61,380 nt of DNA from Deltaproteobacteria bacterium HGW-Deltaproteobacteria-14 (lineage in GTDB: Bacteria > Myxococcota_A > UBA9042 > PHBI01). Shown here one piece after another: positions 28,215 to 36,581 of the stretch. The notes beneath the pieces are model-generated. The model did no database searches. It was given only the letters and a program-made list of their open reading frames with translations, and was not told the DNA's origin. The first letter of the stretch is position 1, and every line of letters begins with the position of its first letter. The position numbers and the translations under genes were made by a program. The stretch lies in contig PHBI01000043.1 of the NCBI GenBank assembly GCA_002841945.1, positions 1-61,380 on the forward strand, given 5' to 3'.

Positions 28215-28817
28215 TCAGCGGCGGATGAGCCCGGCGACGAGCCCGCCGGTGGCCTCCCGCGCGACCGCCTCGGGATCGACGGCGCCGGGGTCGAAGAAGG
28301 CCTGGGTCACGACGCCGATGACCGTGCCGACCATGTGGGCGGCGACGGCCTCGACGTCGCAGTCGTGGCGCAGCTCGCCGGTCGCCTGCCCGTGGCGCAC
28401 GAGGATCGCCGACTGCTCGCGCCAGCGGGCGTAGAGCGCCGCGTTCTTGGCCGCGGCCGCCGGATCGTCCGGCAGCCGCCCCCAGAACGACAGCAGCACC
28501 CGCGCCGCCTCGCGCTGCGCGAGGAAGCCCCGCACCATCCCCGTGACGGCCGCCGCGAGCTTGTCGGCCGCCGTCGCCTCGGCGCTCACCGAGATCAGCG
28601 TGGCGGCGTCGATCTCGGCGATGGCGTCGTCGAGCAGCGCCTCGACGATCTCGTCCTTGTTGGCGAAGTGATAGGTGATGACCCCGCGGGTAAACGCCAG
28701 CTCCTTCTCGAGGGTCCCGAAGGTCAGCGCGCCGACGCCGCGCTCGGCGACGACGCGGCGCGCGGCCCGGATGATCTGCGCGCGCCGCAGGTCGCGGACG
28801 GTCTCGATCTTATGCAT
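28215..28817 (-). CDS. TetR-family repressor, co-transcribed with CrtI-like oxidoreductase
   Basis: A 200-residue regulator whose ATG overlaps the end of the oxidoreductase gene by 8 bases. The N-terminal helix-turn-helix reads IIRAARRVVAERGVGALTFG with TRGVITYHFANKDEIVEALL, the usual TetR recognition helix YHF. The C-terminal ligand-binding domain is Ala-rich with a Trp-containing segment (VLLSFWGRLP). It probably represses its own operon through the ATAAC-N4-GTTAT palindrome at 30519-30532, 57 bases upstream of the oxidoreductase start. A lipid, carotenoid or other hydrophobic effector is plausible from the family and the neighbour. Confidence 0.85.
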   Translation of the reverse strand: MHKIETVRDLRRAQIIRAARRVVAERGVGALTFGTLEKELAFTRGVITYHFANKDEIVEALLDDAIAEIDAATLISVSAEATAADKLAAAVTGMVRGFLAQREAARVLLSFWGRLPDDPAAAAKNAALYARWREQSAILVRHGQATGELRHDCDVEAVAAHMVGTVIGVVTQAFFDPGAVDPEAVAREATGGLVAGLIRR

Positions 28818-30462
28818 GCGCGACCCGCGGCGGGGCGACCTCGACCGGGCGCGGCGGGGTCGCGGCGCGCGCCTGGGGCTCCGCCTGCGACACCTTCAGC
28901 GCCGGGCCGCCCTGCTTCAGCAGCTCCGAGGCGCGGCAGCCCAAGACGGCCTTCGCCGCGTCGAGCCCCGAGTAGGTGACCCCGAGGACCCCGTGGCCGG
29001 CCGACGTGCTGGCGCCGCACAGATACAGCCCGGCGACGGGGGCGCGCGGGGCGAAGGCGAAGGGCCCGATCTGGCCGAGCCGCTTCTCGATGCCGTAGAG
29101 GTTGCCCGCGGTGGCCGCGACGTAGTGATCGTTGGTGAGCGGCGTCCCGAGCTCGGAGAACACGACGCGCTCCGACAGGCCGGGGACCGCCTGGTCGAGG
29201 GTCGCGAGCATCCGCTTGGTGATCTCCCCCTTGAACGCCACGTAGTCGTCGGGGCGCGCGCCGAACTTGGTGTCCGCCCAGCGCGCGAAGGCGTCGTAGC
29301 CGACGAAGGCGAAGGCCTCCATGGTGTGATGCCCGTCGCGGCCGAGCTTGCTCGGATCCTTGAGCGTCGTGCAGGTCAGAAACGCCCCCGGCGGCTCCTC
29401 GGCCCCCGTGCGGAGCGGCGACAGCATCCGGTCGATGTCCGGGGTCTTCGAGAACCACAGGTTGGCCGACGTCAGCCCGGCCGCGCGGACGTCCATGTCC
29501 ACCGCGAGGAACAACGACAGCGCGCTGACCGAGTAGGTCGTCTTGCGGACCCGGCGCACGAAGCGCGCGGGCAGGTCCTCGGGGCGCATCAGGCGCCCGA
29601 AGGTCACGCCCGGATCGGCGTTGGAGATGACGCTCTTGGCGCGGATCTCGGTCCCGTCGGCGAGGCGCACGCCGACCGCGCGGCGCGAGCTCCCGGCGCC
29701 GGCGACGAGGATGCGCTCGACCCGGGTCTTGAGGTGCAGCTCGCCCCCGGCGCGCTTGAGGGCCCGATGAAACGCCCGCGGGATGGCGAAGCCGCCGCCC
29801 TTCGGGAAGAAGCCGCCGCCGAAGTAGTGGTGCTGGACCGCCGCGTGGACGACCGCCGGCGCACGCGACGGGATGACGCCGTGGTCGCCGGACTGGATCG
29901 ACAGGATGGCCCTGCAGACGGGGTCTTTGACGCCGTGGCGGTCGAGCATCTGCGTGAGCGTGATCGGCAGGTGAGTCAGCAGCGTCCTGGCCCTCCAGGG
30001 CAGGCTCAGCTTGCCGGTCAGCCCGCGGGCGCTGCCGAGGCCATCGAGCTGGTCGCCGATGCGCTGCACGGCGTCGAGGTAGCGGTAGACGGCCTTGGCG
30101 TCCCCGGGGAAGCGGGCGGCGAGGCGCGCGGCGAAGGCCGCGCGCCCCTTCGGGATGTCGAAGCGCTCGGCGCCGATGACGACCTTGTCGAAGCCGTCGG
30201 GATCGAGCTCGAGGAACTCCATGTCGCCCGAGACGCCGAGCCCCTCGTAGATGCGGCGCATGCGCCCGCCCTCGCCGATCTCGCCGACGTAGTGGACCCC
30301 GGGGCTGAAGCGGTAGCCGCCGATGGTGAACGACTGACACCACCCGCCGGGCAGCTCGTGCTGCTCGAGCACGACCACCTTCTGCCCCGCCTGGGCCAGC
30401 GCCACCGCCGCCGTCATCCCGCCAGCGCCCGACCCGATCACCACCGTATCCGCGTCCATCAT
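28810..30462 (-). CDS. CrtI/phytoene-desaturase-like FAD oxidoreductase
   Basis: A 550-residue flavoprotein. The N-terminal dinucleotide fold (VVIGSGAGGMTAAVALAQAG with an acidic VVLEQHELPGG end) binds FAD. The C-terminal signature LYLCGASTSAGHGVLGVTYS is typical of the CrtI/retinol-saturase (NAD(P)/FAD-dependent) family. These enzymes desaturate, saturate or isomerise hydrophobic polyene or sterol-like substrates at the membrane. No other carotenoid genes are present, so the substrate is open. GGAGG lies 8 bases before the ATG at 30462 (a second ATG is at 30459). It is first in an operon with its probable repressor. Confidence 0.85.
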   Translation of the reverse strand: MMDADTVVIGSGAGGMTAAVALAQAGQKVVVLEQHELPGGWCQSFTIGGYRFSPGVHYVGEIGEGGRMRRIYEGLGVSGDMEFLELDPDGFDKVVIGAERFDIPKGRAAFAARLAARFPGDAKAVYRYLDAVQRIGDQLDGLGSARGLTGKLSLPWRARTLLTHLPITLTQMLDRHGVKDPVCRAILSIQSGDHGVIPSRAPAVVHAAVQHHYFGGGFFPKGGGFAIPRAFHRALKRAGGELHLKTRVERILVAGAGSSRRAVGVRLADGTEIRAKSVISNADPGVTFGRLMRPEDLPARFVRRVRKTTYSVSALSLFLAVDMDVRAAGLTSANLWFSKTPDIDRMLSPLRTGAEEPPGAFLTCTTLKDPSKLGRDGHHTMEAFAFVGYDAFARWADTKFGARPDDYVAFKGEITKRMLATLDQAVPGLSERVVFSELGTPLTNDHYVAATAGNLYGIEKRLGQIGPFAFAPRAPVAGLYLCGASTSAGHGVLGVTYSGLDAAKAVLGCRASELLKQGGPALKVSQAEPQARAATPPRPVEVAPPRVAHA

Positions 30463-30518
30463 CGCCCTGCCCTCCGTCGTCTGCGCCGCGCGCCACGGCG
30501 CCGCGCTGCAGAGTGATT

Positions 30519-30532
30519 ATAACAGACGTTAT
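30519..30532 (-). promoter_or_regulatory. Palindromic operator of the CrtI-TetR operon
   Basis: ATAAC (30519-30523), AGAC, GTTAT (30528-30532) is a perfect inverted repeat in a local AT-rich patch 57 bases before the oxidoreductase ATG. Its length and position fit a TetR operator overlapping the promoter, so the co-transcribed repressor at 28215-28817 is the natural candidate. Confidence 0.55.
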
Positions 30533-30577
30533 CGCAACACAACGCTCGTCACGAATGACGCGAGCATGCCGCAACGC

Positions 30578-30626
30578 AAAAAAGCGGCCCGCGCGCTCTC
30601 GCTGTTCGAGAGTGGCGGGCCGTTTG
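30578..30626 (-). terminator. Intrinsic terminator of the lamin-tail lipoprotein gene
   Basis: On the reverse strand a hairpin (arms GCGGCCCGC from 30584 and GCGGGCCGT ending 30623, with an inner CTCTCG/CGAGAG stem and a 5-base loop) is followed by six T (30583-30578). It lies about 75 bases after the stop at 30700. This is the clearest Rho-independent terminator in the window. Confidence 0.85.
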
Positions 30627-30699
30627 GCTCATCGCATTTTGCGGATGCTCAAAGGCACCCTGTCAGGCTACCGGGCCGTGCGCGGCGGGCCCCCAAGGC

Positions 30700-33600
30700 T
30701 CACGGACACCACTGACCGAGGTCGGTGTAGATGTTGGTGCCGAGGTTGTCCCACGCGTTGGGGTCGAACGCGTCGGTCGCGTCCAGGTCGCCGACGGTGG
30801 TCCCGCACTTGCGGCTCAGGGTGACGTTCTCCGCGAACATGATGTTGGCGCCGGGCTTGCCGATCAGGTCGAGGCGCGTCCCGCCGCACACCAGCTCCAT
30901 CGCGTCGTTGCCGTTGAAGGTCATGACCTGGTTCGAGGTCGACAAGCCGCAGAGGCTGGTGGCGATCACGGCCTGCTGGGAGTTGCAGACGACGAAGGTG
31001 CTGTGGGCCCCGATCGTCTTGCCGGTGAGCGCCACGGAGTAGGTCACCGTCGTGTTGGCGTTGTTGTACTGGTTGATCACGCAGTTCGAGAGGTCCACTT
31101 CGGCCGCGCCGGTGTTGTAGATCTCGAGGAATTTGTTGTTGCCGGAGCTCGGCTCGACGTACTCGCTGAAGAACAGGGTCCCAGCCGAGGCGACGGTGAG
31201 GACGCCGGCCTGACCGGGGTCGTAGCTCAGCGGCGTGGTGGCGCCCGGCGGGGTGACGCCGTCCTTGTCGCAGTAGAGCCAGGTGCTGCCGCCGTCGCCG
31301 CTGAAGCGGAAGGCGTAGTCGTAGACGCCGCCGGCGGCGGGGGCGGTCAGGGTCGCCACGTACTCGTCGTTGTTCTTCTCGTCCACCGGCTCCGCGGGCG
31401 GCACGTAGCCTGCGTTCGGCCCGCCGGCGGCCCACACCCACTGATCGCTGGTGGCGGGATCGCTGCCGGTCGGGCCGTAGCCCACGGCGCCGATGACGTT
31501 CGCGTCGGGATCGTTGCCGGTCTGGTCGACGTCGGTGAGCCCGGCGATGTAGACGCGGCCGTAGACGTCCGCGGTCGCGCCGGACGCCGCGTCGAGGGTG
31601 TAGGGCCACTGCAGGCGGCAGAAGCCGACGGCCCAGGTGGTCAGGCAGGCGTCGTTGGCGGCGCCCGGCGTCCCGAGGGTCCCGCCGCCGCCGTAGCTCG
31701 AGGTCGCGAGGCACCAGCTGCCGGGGACGTCGTTGGTCGCCTCGGCGCTCGCGCCGGTCGCGACGACGTCGGGGTTCAGGCTCACCGCGGCGTCGGCCCC
31801 GGTCGGCCAGGTCCCGTCCCACGCGACGGCGTCGAGGTCGGCGATGCCGAGGTAGGACAGGGCGATCTCGTCGCCGTCCGAGTCGAGGGTGAAGTTCGTC
31901 CAGACGTAGTCGACGTTGACGCCGCCGTTGGCGCCGGTGTCCGACGACGCGCCGAAGACGAAGTAGGCCCCCGGCTGAACGATGACCTCGCCCGCGACGG
32001 TGAACGTGTCGCCGGCGACGAGGTCGAAGACCTCGACGTCGGCCAGGTTCAGCGGGTCCGTCGTGGGGTTGTGGACCTCGAACCAGGCGCCGGCCGCCGG
32101 GTCGGCGAAGTACTCGGTGATCACGAGGTCGCCGGCGTTCTCCGGGTAGCGCCAGTCGGTGCACGCGCCGTCGTTGCAGAAGGCCGCGCACATCGTCTCG
32201 ACCTGGTTGGTCGTGTAGTCGCAGGTGAAGCCGCCCGCGCCGTCGGCCGCGCAGGTGCCCGGGTCCTCGGGGGTGAACAGGCTGCCGGCGTTGCAGATCG
32301 CGACCGGCGCGTCGCTGCACGGGTTGGGCACGCACGGGTCGTTGGCGAAGAGCACGGTCATGTCGTAGGTCGCCGCGAGGTCCGCGCCGGCGCCACGCAC
32401 GACGAAGGTGTAGTCGCCAGCCTCGCCGACCGGGACGGTGTAGGTCACCGCGACGTCCAGCGCGGCGGCGGAGTCGCTCGCCACGGTCGTCGACCCGTCC
32501 GGGGCGTAGACGACGAGCTCGAGGTTCGACGCGCCGCTCGCGACGGTGAACTCGACCAGCACGTCGAGGGTGTCCCCGGCGACCAGCGCGACCTTGTAGA
32601 AGTCCTCGGTGCCGGGGCAGAGGACCAGGTCGGTCGCCAGCGTGTCGGTCGCCAGCGTGGCCGCGTCCGCCAGGCTGTGGTTCGACCCGTAGCCGTCGTC
32701 GACGCAGTCGGCCTGGCAGGCGTGGCTCGCCGTGGCGTCGCAGGTCTCGAAGGGCAGCGCGCAGTCGGTGTCCTCGAGGCACTCGACGCAGGTCGCCGAG
32801 GTCGGCTCGCAGCGCCCGAGCGTCGTGGTGCAGTCGGTGTCGGTCGGCGCGCCGTAGTCGCAGGCGAAGGTGGCGCCGTCGACGCTGCAGGTGCCGGGGC
32901 TGGCGTAGGTGCTCAGCACTTCAGCGGTGCAGACGTCGGGCGGGTCGGTGCACGGGTTCGTGGCGCAGGGATCGCTGACGGTGATCTTGCCGGCGTCCGC
33001 GATGGCGAAGTCGTCCTCGGAGCCGTCGTGCAAGGCGCCCTTGTTGAGGTCGCAGTAGGTCCAGGTCTGGCCGCTGTCGCCGCTGACGCGGAAGCCCAGC
33101 AGGTAGGCCCCCGGCGTCGCCGGCGCGGTCAGGCTCTTGGTCCACTCGTCGTTGTTGCCCTCGAAGCCCGGCGAGCTCGTCCCGTAGCCCGCGTTCAGGT
33201 CCGCGTACGTCCAGGTCCAGTTGGCCGGATCGTTGGCGGGATCGCTCTCGTCCACCGGCGGCGCGCTGATGCCGAAGGCGCCGCGCACGAGCGGGCTCGG
33301 GTCGTTGGTGGTCTGGTCGACGTCGGTCAGCCCGCCCACGTAGTAGCGGCCGTAGGCGTCGAAGGCCGTGGTCGGCGCGTAGGTCTCGTCCACCGGGTAC
33401 TGCAGGCGGCACCAGCCGACGGGGATCCAGCAGATGCCGTTGTCCGTCCCGGGCGTGCCGGTGTTGTCGCCGGTCCCGTAGGGGGCCGTGCCGTCGCACC
33501 AGTCGTGGGCGTCGCCGTTGTCGGTCGCGCCGCGGTGGAGCTGGAGCGAGGCGCCGGAGTGGACGCTCAGCGGCAGGCCGCCCGTGCCGTACTGCACCTG

Positions 33601-36384
33601 GTCGATCACCGTGTCGCCGACCTTCAGCCCGAGCAGATCGTTGCTGTTGGCGAGGGTCAGGTCGGGGGTCGTGAAGGCGACGGTGACGCCGCCGTTGAGG
33701 CCGGTGTCGGTGGACCGGCCGAAGACGACGTAGCCGCCGGCGTCGACGAGCAGATCGACGTCGACCGGGGTGTCCTCGGAGCCGTTGTTGCTGAAGATCA
33801 ACAGGCCGCGCAGGTTGAGCTGGTCGCCGGTGACGTTCTGCACCTCGAACCACTCGGCGTCGCCGTCATTGACCACCGCCGGGTTCGGCATGAGCTCGGT
33901 GATGAGCAGGTCGCCGACCTGGCTGACGAAGCGCCAGTCGTGGCACGCGCCCTCGCCGCAGAACTGAGCGCCGCAGTCGGCGCGGCTCGCCTCGGGGTAG
34001 TCGCAGACGACGCCGCTGTCGACGGTGCAGGTGCCGAGCGCGGCGTAGGTCACGACCTCGTTGCCGACGCACTCCGCGGCCGGCGGCGCGTCGCACGGGT
34101 TCGGCGTGCACGGGTCGGCGACGCAGTCGAGCGCCCCGAGGTCGCACAGCTCGCTCGTGAGCGTGCAGTCGGTGACCGTCGGGGTGCCGAAGTCGCAGCT
34201 GGCGTTGGCGCCGTCCGAGGTGCAGGTCCCGGGGGTCGCGTAGACCGTCAGCGCGTTGTCGACGCAGGCGTTCGGCGGCACGGTACACGGGTTGGGCGAG
34301 CACGGGTCGGCGACGACCGTCAGCATGCCGGCGTTGGCGACCTGGTAGCCGTCCTCGGAGCCGTCGGAGCCGGCGCCGGCCTCACGGTCGCAGTAGACCC
34401 AGGTGGCGCCGCCGTCGCCGCTGAAGCGGTAGGCGAAGTCGTAGGTCCCGGCGGTCAGCCCGGTCAGGGTCGCGACGTACTCGTCGTTGTCGGCCTCGAC
34501 GCCGGTCGCCGTGTCGTTCGGGGTCGCGTCGAACCACAGGGTCCAGCTGTCGGGGGTGTCCCCGGCGGCGCCGAAGCCGGCGGCGCCGACGAGCAGCGGG
34601 TGTGGGTCGTTGCCGGTGGTCTGGTCGGTGACGCCGGCGACCCAGACGCGGCCGAAGGTCATCAGCTCGGTGCCCACCGCGACGGTCTCGTCGAGGGGCC
34701 ACTGCAGGCGGCACCACAGCCCGCTCAGCGCGCAGGCGTCGTTGGCGGCGCCGGGCGTGCCGAAGTCGACGTCGTTGTAGCCGGTGTAGGCCGCGCACCA
34801 GTTGGCGACGTCGGCGTTGTCGCCGTCCGTCTTGGTCGGGTCGAGCTGCAGCGCCTTCGCCGGCGCGGCGGGCCAGCTGTCGCCCCAGGTCACGACGTCG
34901 ACGACGTCGGCGCCGCGCTTGATGCGCAGGGTGTCGGTGCCGCTGTTCGACAGCGCCATCCCGGTGTAGGCGTAGTCGACGTCGACGCCGCCGTTGTTGG
35001 CCGAGTCCGCGAGGCGGCCGAGGACCGCGTAGGCGCCCGGCTCGACGATGACGTCGCTGCCGACCGTGAAGTCGTCGCTGCCGGCGTCGCCGTCATCGAT
35101 GACGAGGCCCCACAGGTTCACCTCGACCGCGGCGACGTTCTTGACCTCGAACCACTCGCCGGCGCTGTCGACGACCTTCTCGGGGTTGGGCATGATCTCG
35201 GTGATGACGAGGTCGCCGACCCCGGCCAGGCGCCAGGTGCGGCAGTCGCCGCGGGCGCAGAAGCCGGTCGTCGTGCTGCAGTCGACGCGCCCCGCCTCGC
35301 CGTAGGTGCAGGCGGCCGTCCCGGTGGTGTCGTCGCAGGTGCCGGGGGCGGCGTAGGTGACCTTCTCGCTGCCCTCGCAGACCGGGTCGGGGGCGGGGGT
35401 ACACGGGTTGGGGGTGCAGACGTCGTCGATGCAGCTGAGCGTCGCGGCGTCGCAGAAGGCGCCCTGCGTGGTGCAGTTGGTCGAGCTCGTCAAGGCGTAG
35501 CTGCAGTCCGCGGTCCCGGCGTCGTCGACGCAGGTGCCGGGGGAGCCGTAGATCTCGAGGGTGCCGCCGTCACACCCGCTCGGCGGGGAGATGCACGGGT
35601 TGGTGGCGCACGGATCGGCGACGACCGTGGCGTGGCCTGCATCGTCGGCGTGGTAACCGTCGGCCGAGCCGTCCTTGGCGGTGCCGGCGTCGCGGTCGCA
35701 GTAGGTCCAGTTCACGCCGGCGTCGAGGCTGAAGGCGAAGGCGAAGTCGTAGTCGCCGATCGCCGCGAAGCTCGGGATGGTCGCCGTGTACTCGTCGTTG
35801 TTCGGCTCGCCGGCGGTGGTGGCGTTCCAGCTGGTGTTCGGCGTGGCGTCGAACCAGCTCGCCCAGGTCGTCGGGTCGGTCCCGGTCGCGCCGAAGCCGA
35901 TCCGGCCGACGAGGTCGGCGTCGGTGTCGTTGCCGCTGGTGACGTCGGTCAGCCCGGCGACGTAGACGCGCCCGTAGGTCGCGACCGCCGTGGCGGAGCC
36001 GACGGTGACGTCGAGGGGCCACTGCAGGCGGCACCAGTCGACGTAGCGCGGCGGCTCGACGGTGTCGGTCGTGTCCACCGTGGTGGTGTCCTCCGCGGTG
36101 TCGACGACCGTGGTGTCGGGCACGACGGTGTCGGGCACGACGGTGTCGGGCACGACGGTGTCAGGGGCCACGGTGTCTGCGACCGTGTCCGGGGTCACGG
36201 TGTCTGCGACCGTGTCTTCACCGACGGTGTCGATCGGGACATCCGGGAACGTCACGTCCGCGTCCACTTCTCCGTCCGCGGTGTCCCCCGTCGAGATGGC
36301 CGAGCCGTCACCACAAGAAGCCGCCAAGAGCTGCGCACACACGAGTGCGGCGCTGCCCACTGCAAGCATCCAACGTCGTTTCAT
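30700..36384 (-). CDS. Giant lipoprotein with repeated lamin-tail domains
   Basis: The start is the ATG at 36382-36384, which gives a lipoprotein signal (LAVGSAALVCAQLLAASC, lipid Cys C24); the longer upstream frame is antisense to the GMC gene. Of 1894 residues, the first ~130 include a D/T/V/P-rich linker. The rest is a repeating architecture. First is a beta-sandwich-like module beginning CRLQWPLD and ending with a YDFAYRFSGDGG type segment (four copies). Next is a Cys-rich module (TNPC...GTC...CDYG). Then comes a lamin-tail domain (GDLVITEIMPNP, GDLLITELMPNP, GDLVITEYFADP, and the terminal TLFFSEYVEPSSGNNK). Lamin-tail domains occur in many secreted bacterial proteins. Surface binding or a structural role is likely. 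No enzyme motif is visible. Confidence 0.85.
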   Translation of the reverse strand: MKRRWMLAVGSAALVCAQLLAASCGDGSAISTGDTADGEVDADVTFPDVPIDTVGEDTVADTVTPDTVADTVAPDTVVPDTVVPDTVVPDTTVVDTAEDTTTVDTTDTVEPPRYVDWCRLQWPLDVTVGSATAVATYGRVYVAGLTDVTSGNDTDADLVGRIGFGATGTDPTTWASWFDATPNTSWNATTAGEPNNDEYTATIPSFAAIGDYDFAFAFSLDAGVNWTYCDRDAGTAKDGSADGYHADDAGHATVVADPCATNPCISPPSGCDGGTLEIYGSPGTCVDDAGTADCSYALTSSTNCTTQGAFCDAATLSCIDDVCTPNPCTPAPDPVCEGSEKVTYAAPGTCDDTTGTAACTYGEAGRVDCSTTTGFCARGDCRTWRLAGVGDLVITEIMPNPEKVVDSAGEWFEVKNVAAVEVNLWGLVIDDGDAGSDDFTVGSDVIVEPGAYAVLGRLADSANNGGVDVDYAYTGMALSNSGTDTLRIKRGADVVDVVTWGDSWPAAPAKALQLDPTKTDGDNADVANWCAAYTGYNDVDFGTPGAANDACALSGLWCRLQWPLDETVAVGTELMTFGRVWVAGVTDQTTGNDPHPLLVGAAGFGAAGDTPDSWTLWFDATPNDTATGVEADNDEYVATLTGLTAGTYDFAYRFSGDGGATWVYCDREAGAGSDGSEDGYQVANAGMLTVVADPCSPNPCTVPPNACVDNALTVYATPGTCTSDGANASCDFGTPTVTDCTLTSELCDLGALDCVADPCTPNPCDAPPAAECVGNEVVTYAALGTCTVDSGVVCDYPEASRADCGAQFCGEGACHDWRFVSQVGDLLITELMPNPAVVNDGDAEWFEVQNVTGDQLNLRGLLIFSNNGSEDTPVDVDLLVDAGGYVVFGRSTDTGLNGGVTVAFTTPDLTLANSNDLLGLKVGDTVIDQVQYGTGGLPLSVHSGASLQLHRGATDNGDAHDWCDGTAPYGTGDNTGTPGTDNGICWIPVGWCRLQYPVDETYAPTTAFDAYGRYYVGGLTDVDQTTNDPSPLVRGAFGISAPPVDESDPANDPANWTWTYADLNAGYGTSSPGFEGNNDEWTKSLTAPATPGAYLLGFRVSGDSGQTWTYCDLNKGALHDGSEDDFAIADAGKITVSDPCATNPCTDPPDVCTAEVLSTYASPGTCSVDGATFACDYGAPTDTDCTTTLGRCEPTSATCVECLEDTDCALPFETCDATASHACQADCVDDGYGSNHSLADAATLATDTLATDLVLCPGTEDFYKVALVAGDTLDVLVEFTVASGASNLELVVYAPDGSTTVASDSAAALDVAVTYTVPVGEAGDYTFVVRGAGADLAATYDMTVLFANDPCVPNPCSDAPVAICNAGSLFTPEDPGTCAADGAGGFTCDYTTNQVETMCAAFCNDGACTDWRYPENAGDLVITEYFADPAAGAWFEVHNPTTDPLNLADVEVFDLVAGDTFTVAGEVIVQPGAYFVFGASSDTGANGGVNVDYVWTNFTLDSDGDEIALSYLGIADLDAVAWDGTWPTGADAAVSLNPDVVATGASAEATNDVPGSWCLATSSYGGGGTLGTPGAANDACLTTWAVGFCRLQWPYTLDAASGATADVYGRVYIAGLTDVDQTGNDPDANVIGAVGYGPTGSDPATSDQWVWAAGGPNAGYVPPAEPVDEKNNDEYVATLTAPAAGGVYDYAFRFSGDGGSTWLYCDKDGVTPPGATTPLSYDPGQAGVLTVASAGTLFFSEYVEPSSGNNKFLEIYNTGAAEVDLSNCVINQYNNANTTVTYSVALTGKTIGAHSTFVVCNSQQAVIATSLCGLSTSNQVMTFNGNDAMELVCGGTRLDLIGKPGANIMFAENVTLSRKCGTTVGDLDATDAFDPNAWDNLGTNIYTDLGQWCP
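36112..36171 (-). repeat. 15-base tandem repeat inside the lipoprotein linker
   Basis: Three perfect units of 15 bases (GGTGTCGGGCACGAC on the plus strand at 36112-36126, 36127-36141, 36142-36156) plus one degenerate unit. They encode a V-V-P-D-T repeat in the flexible stalk near the lipoprotein's anchor. Slippage here would change stalk length without a frameshift. Confidence 0.8.
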
Positions 36385-36427
36385 CACTAGGTCCCCTTGA
36401 CATGGCGCGCTCTGCCCGCGCGGCCGC

Positions 36428-36456
36428 ACCTTACCAGCGTCACCACGTCGAGTGAA
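36428..36456 (-). promoter_or_regulatory. Sigma-70-like promoter of the lamin-tail lipoprotein
   Basis: On the reverse strand TTCACT (36456-36451) and TAAGGT (36433-36428) are 17 bases apart, about 45 bases before the start at 36384. A 14-base palindrome sits 20 bases further upstream. Confidence 0.45.
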
Positions 36457-36475
36457 CGCATACCGACACCGACGG

Positions 36476-36489
36476 GTGCGAAATCGCAC
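36476..36489. promoter_or_regulatory. 14-base palindrome upstream of lipoprotein promoter
   Basis: GTGCGA (36476-36481), AA, TCGCAC (36484-36489) is a perfect 6+2+6 palindrome. Its place just upstream of the predicted -35 suits an activator site. The binding protein is unknown. Confidence 0.4.
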
Positions 36490-36581
36490 GGTGCGGCGGA
36501 AGCTTGATGCAGCGCAACAATTCGCCGGCCAGCCGGACTTCCGTGGGCGATCACCGGATGCTGCAGCGCACCGGCGACGGC

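Noticed and set aside
36112..36171. Tandem 15-base repeats resembling a short repeat array
   Set aside because: The units are contiguous without spacers and encode V-V-P-D-T in the lipoprotein stalk, so this is not a CRISPR array.
31003..36390. 1795-codon plus-strand frame antisense to the lamin-tail lipoprotein
   Set aside because: Low-complexity Val/Gly/Ala/Arg text typical of antisense frames; the sense frame has a signal peptide, lamin-tail domains and an intrinsic terminator.
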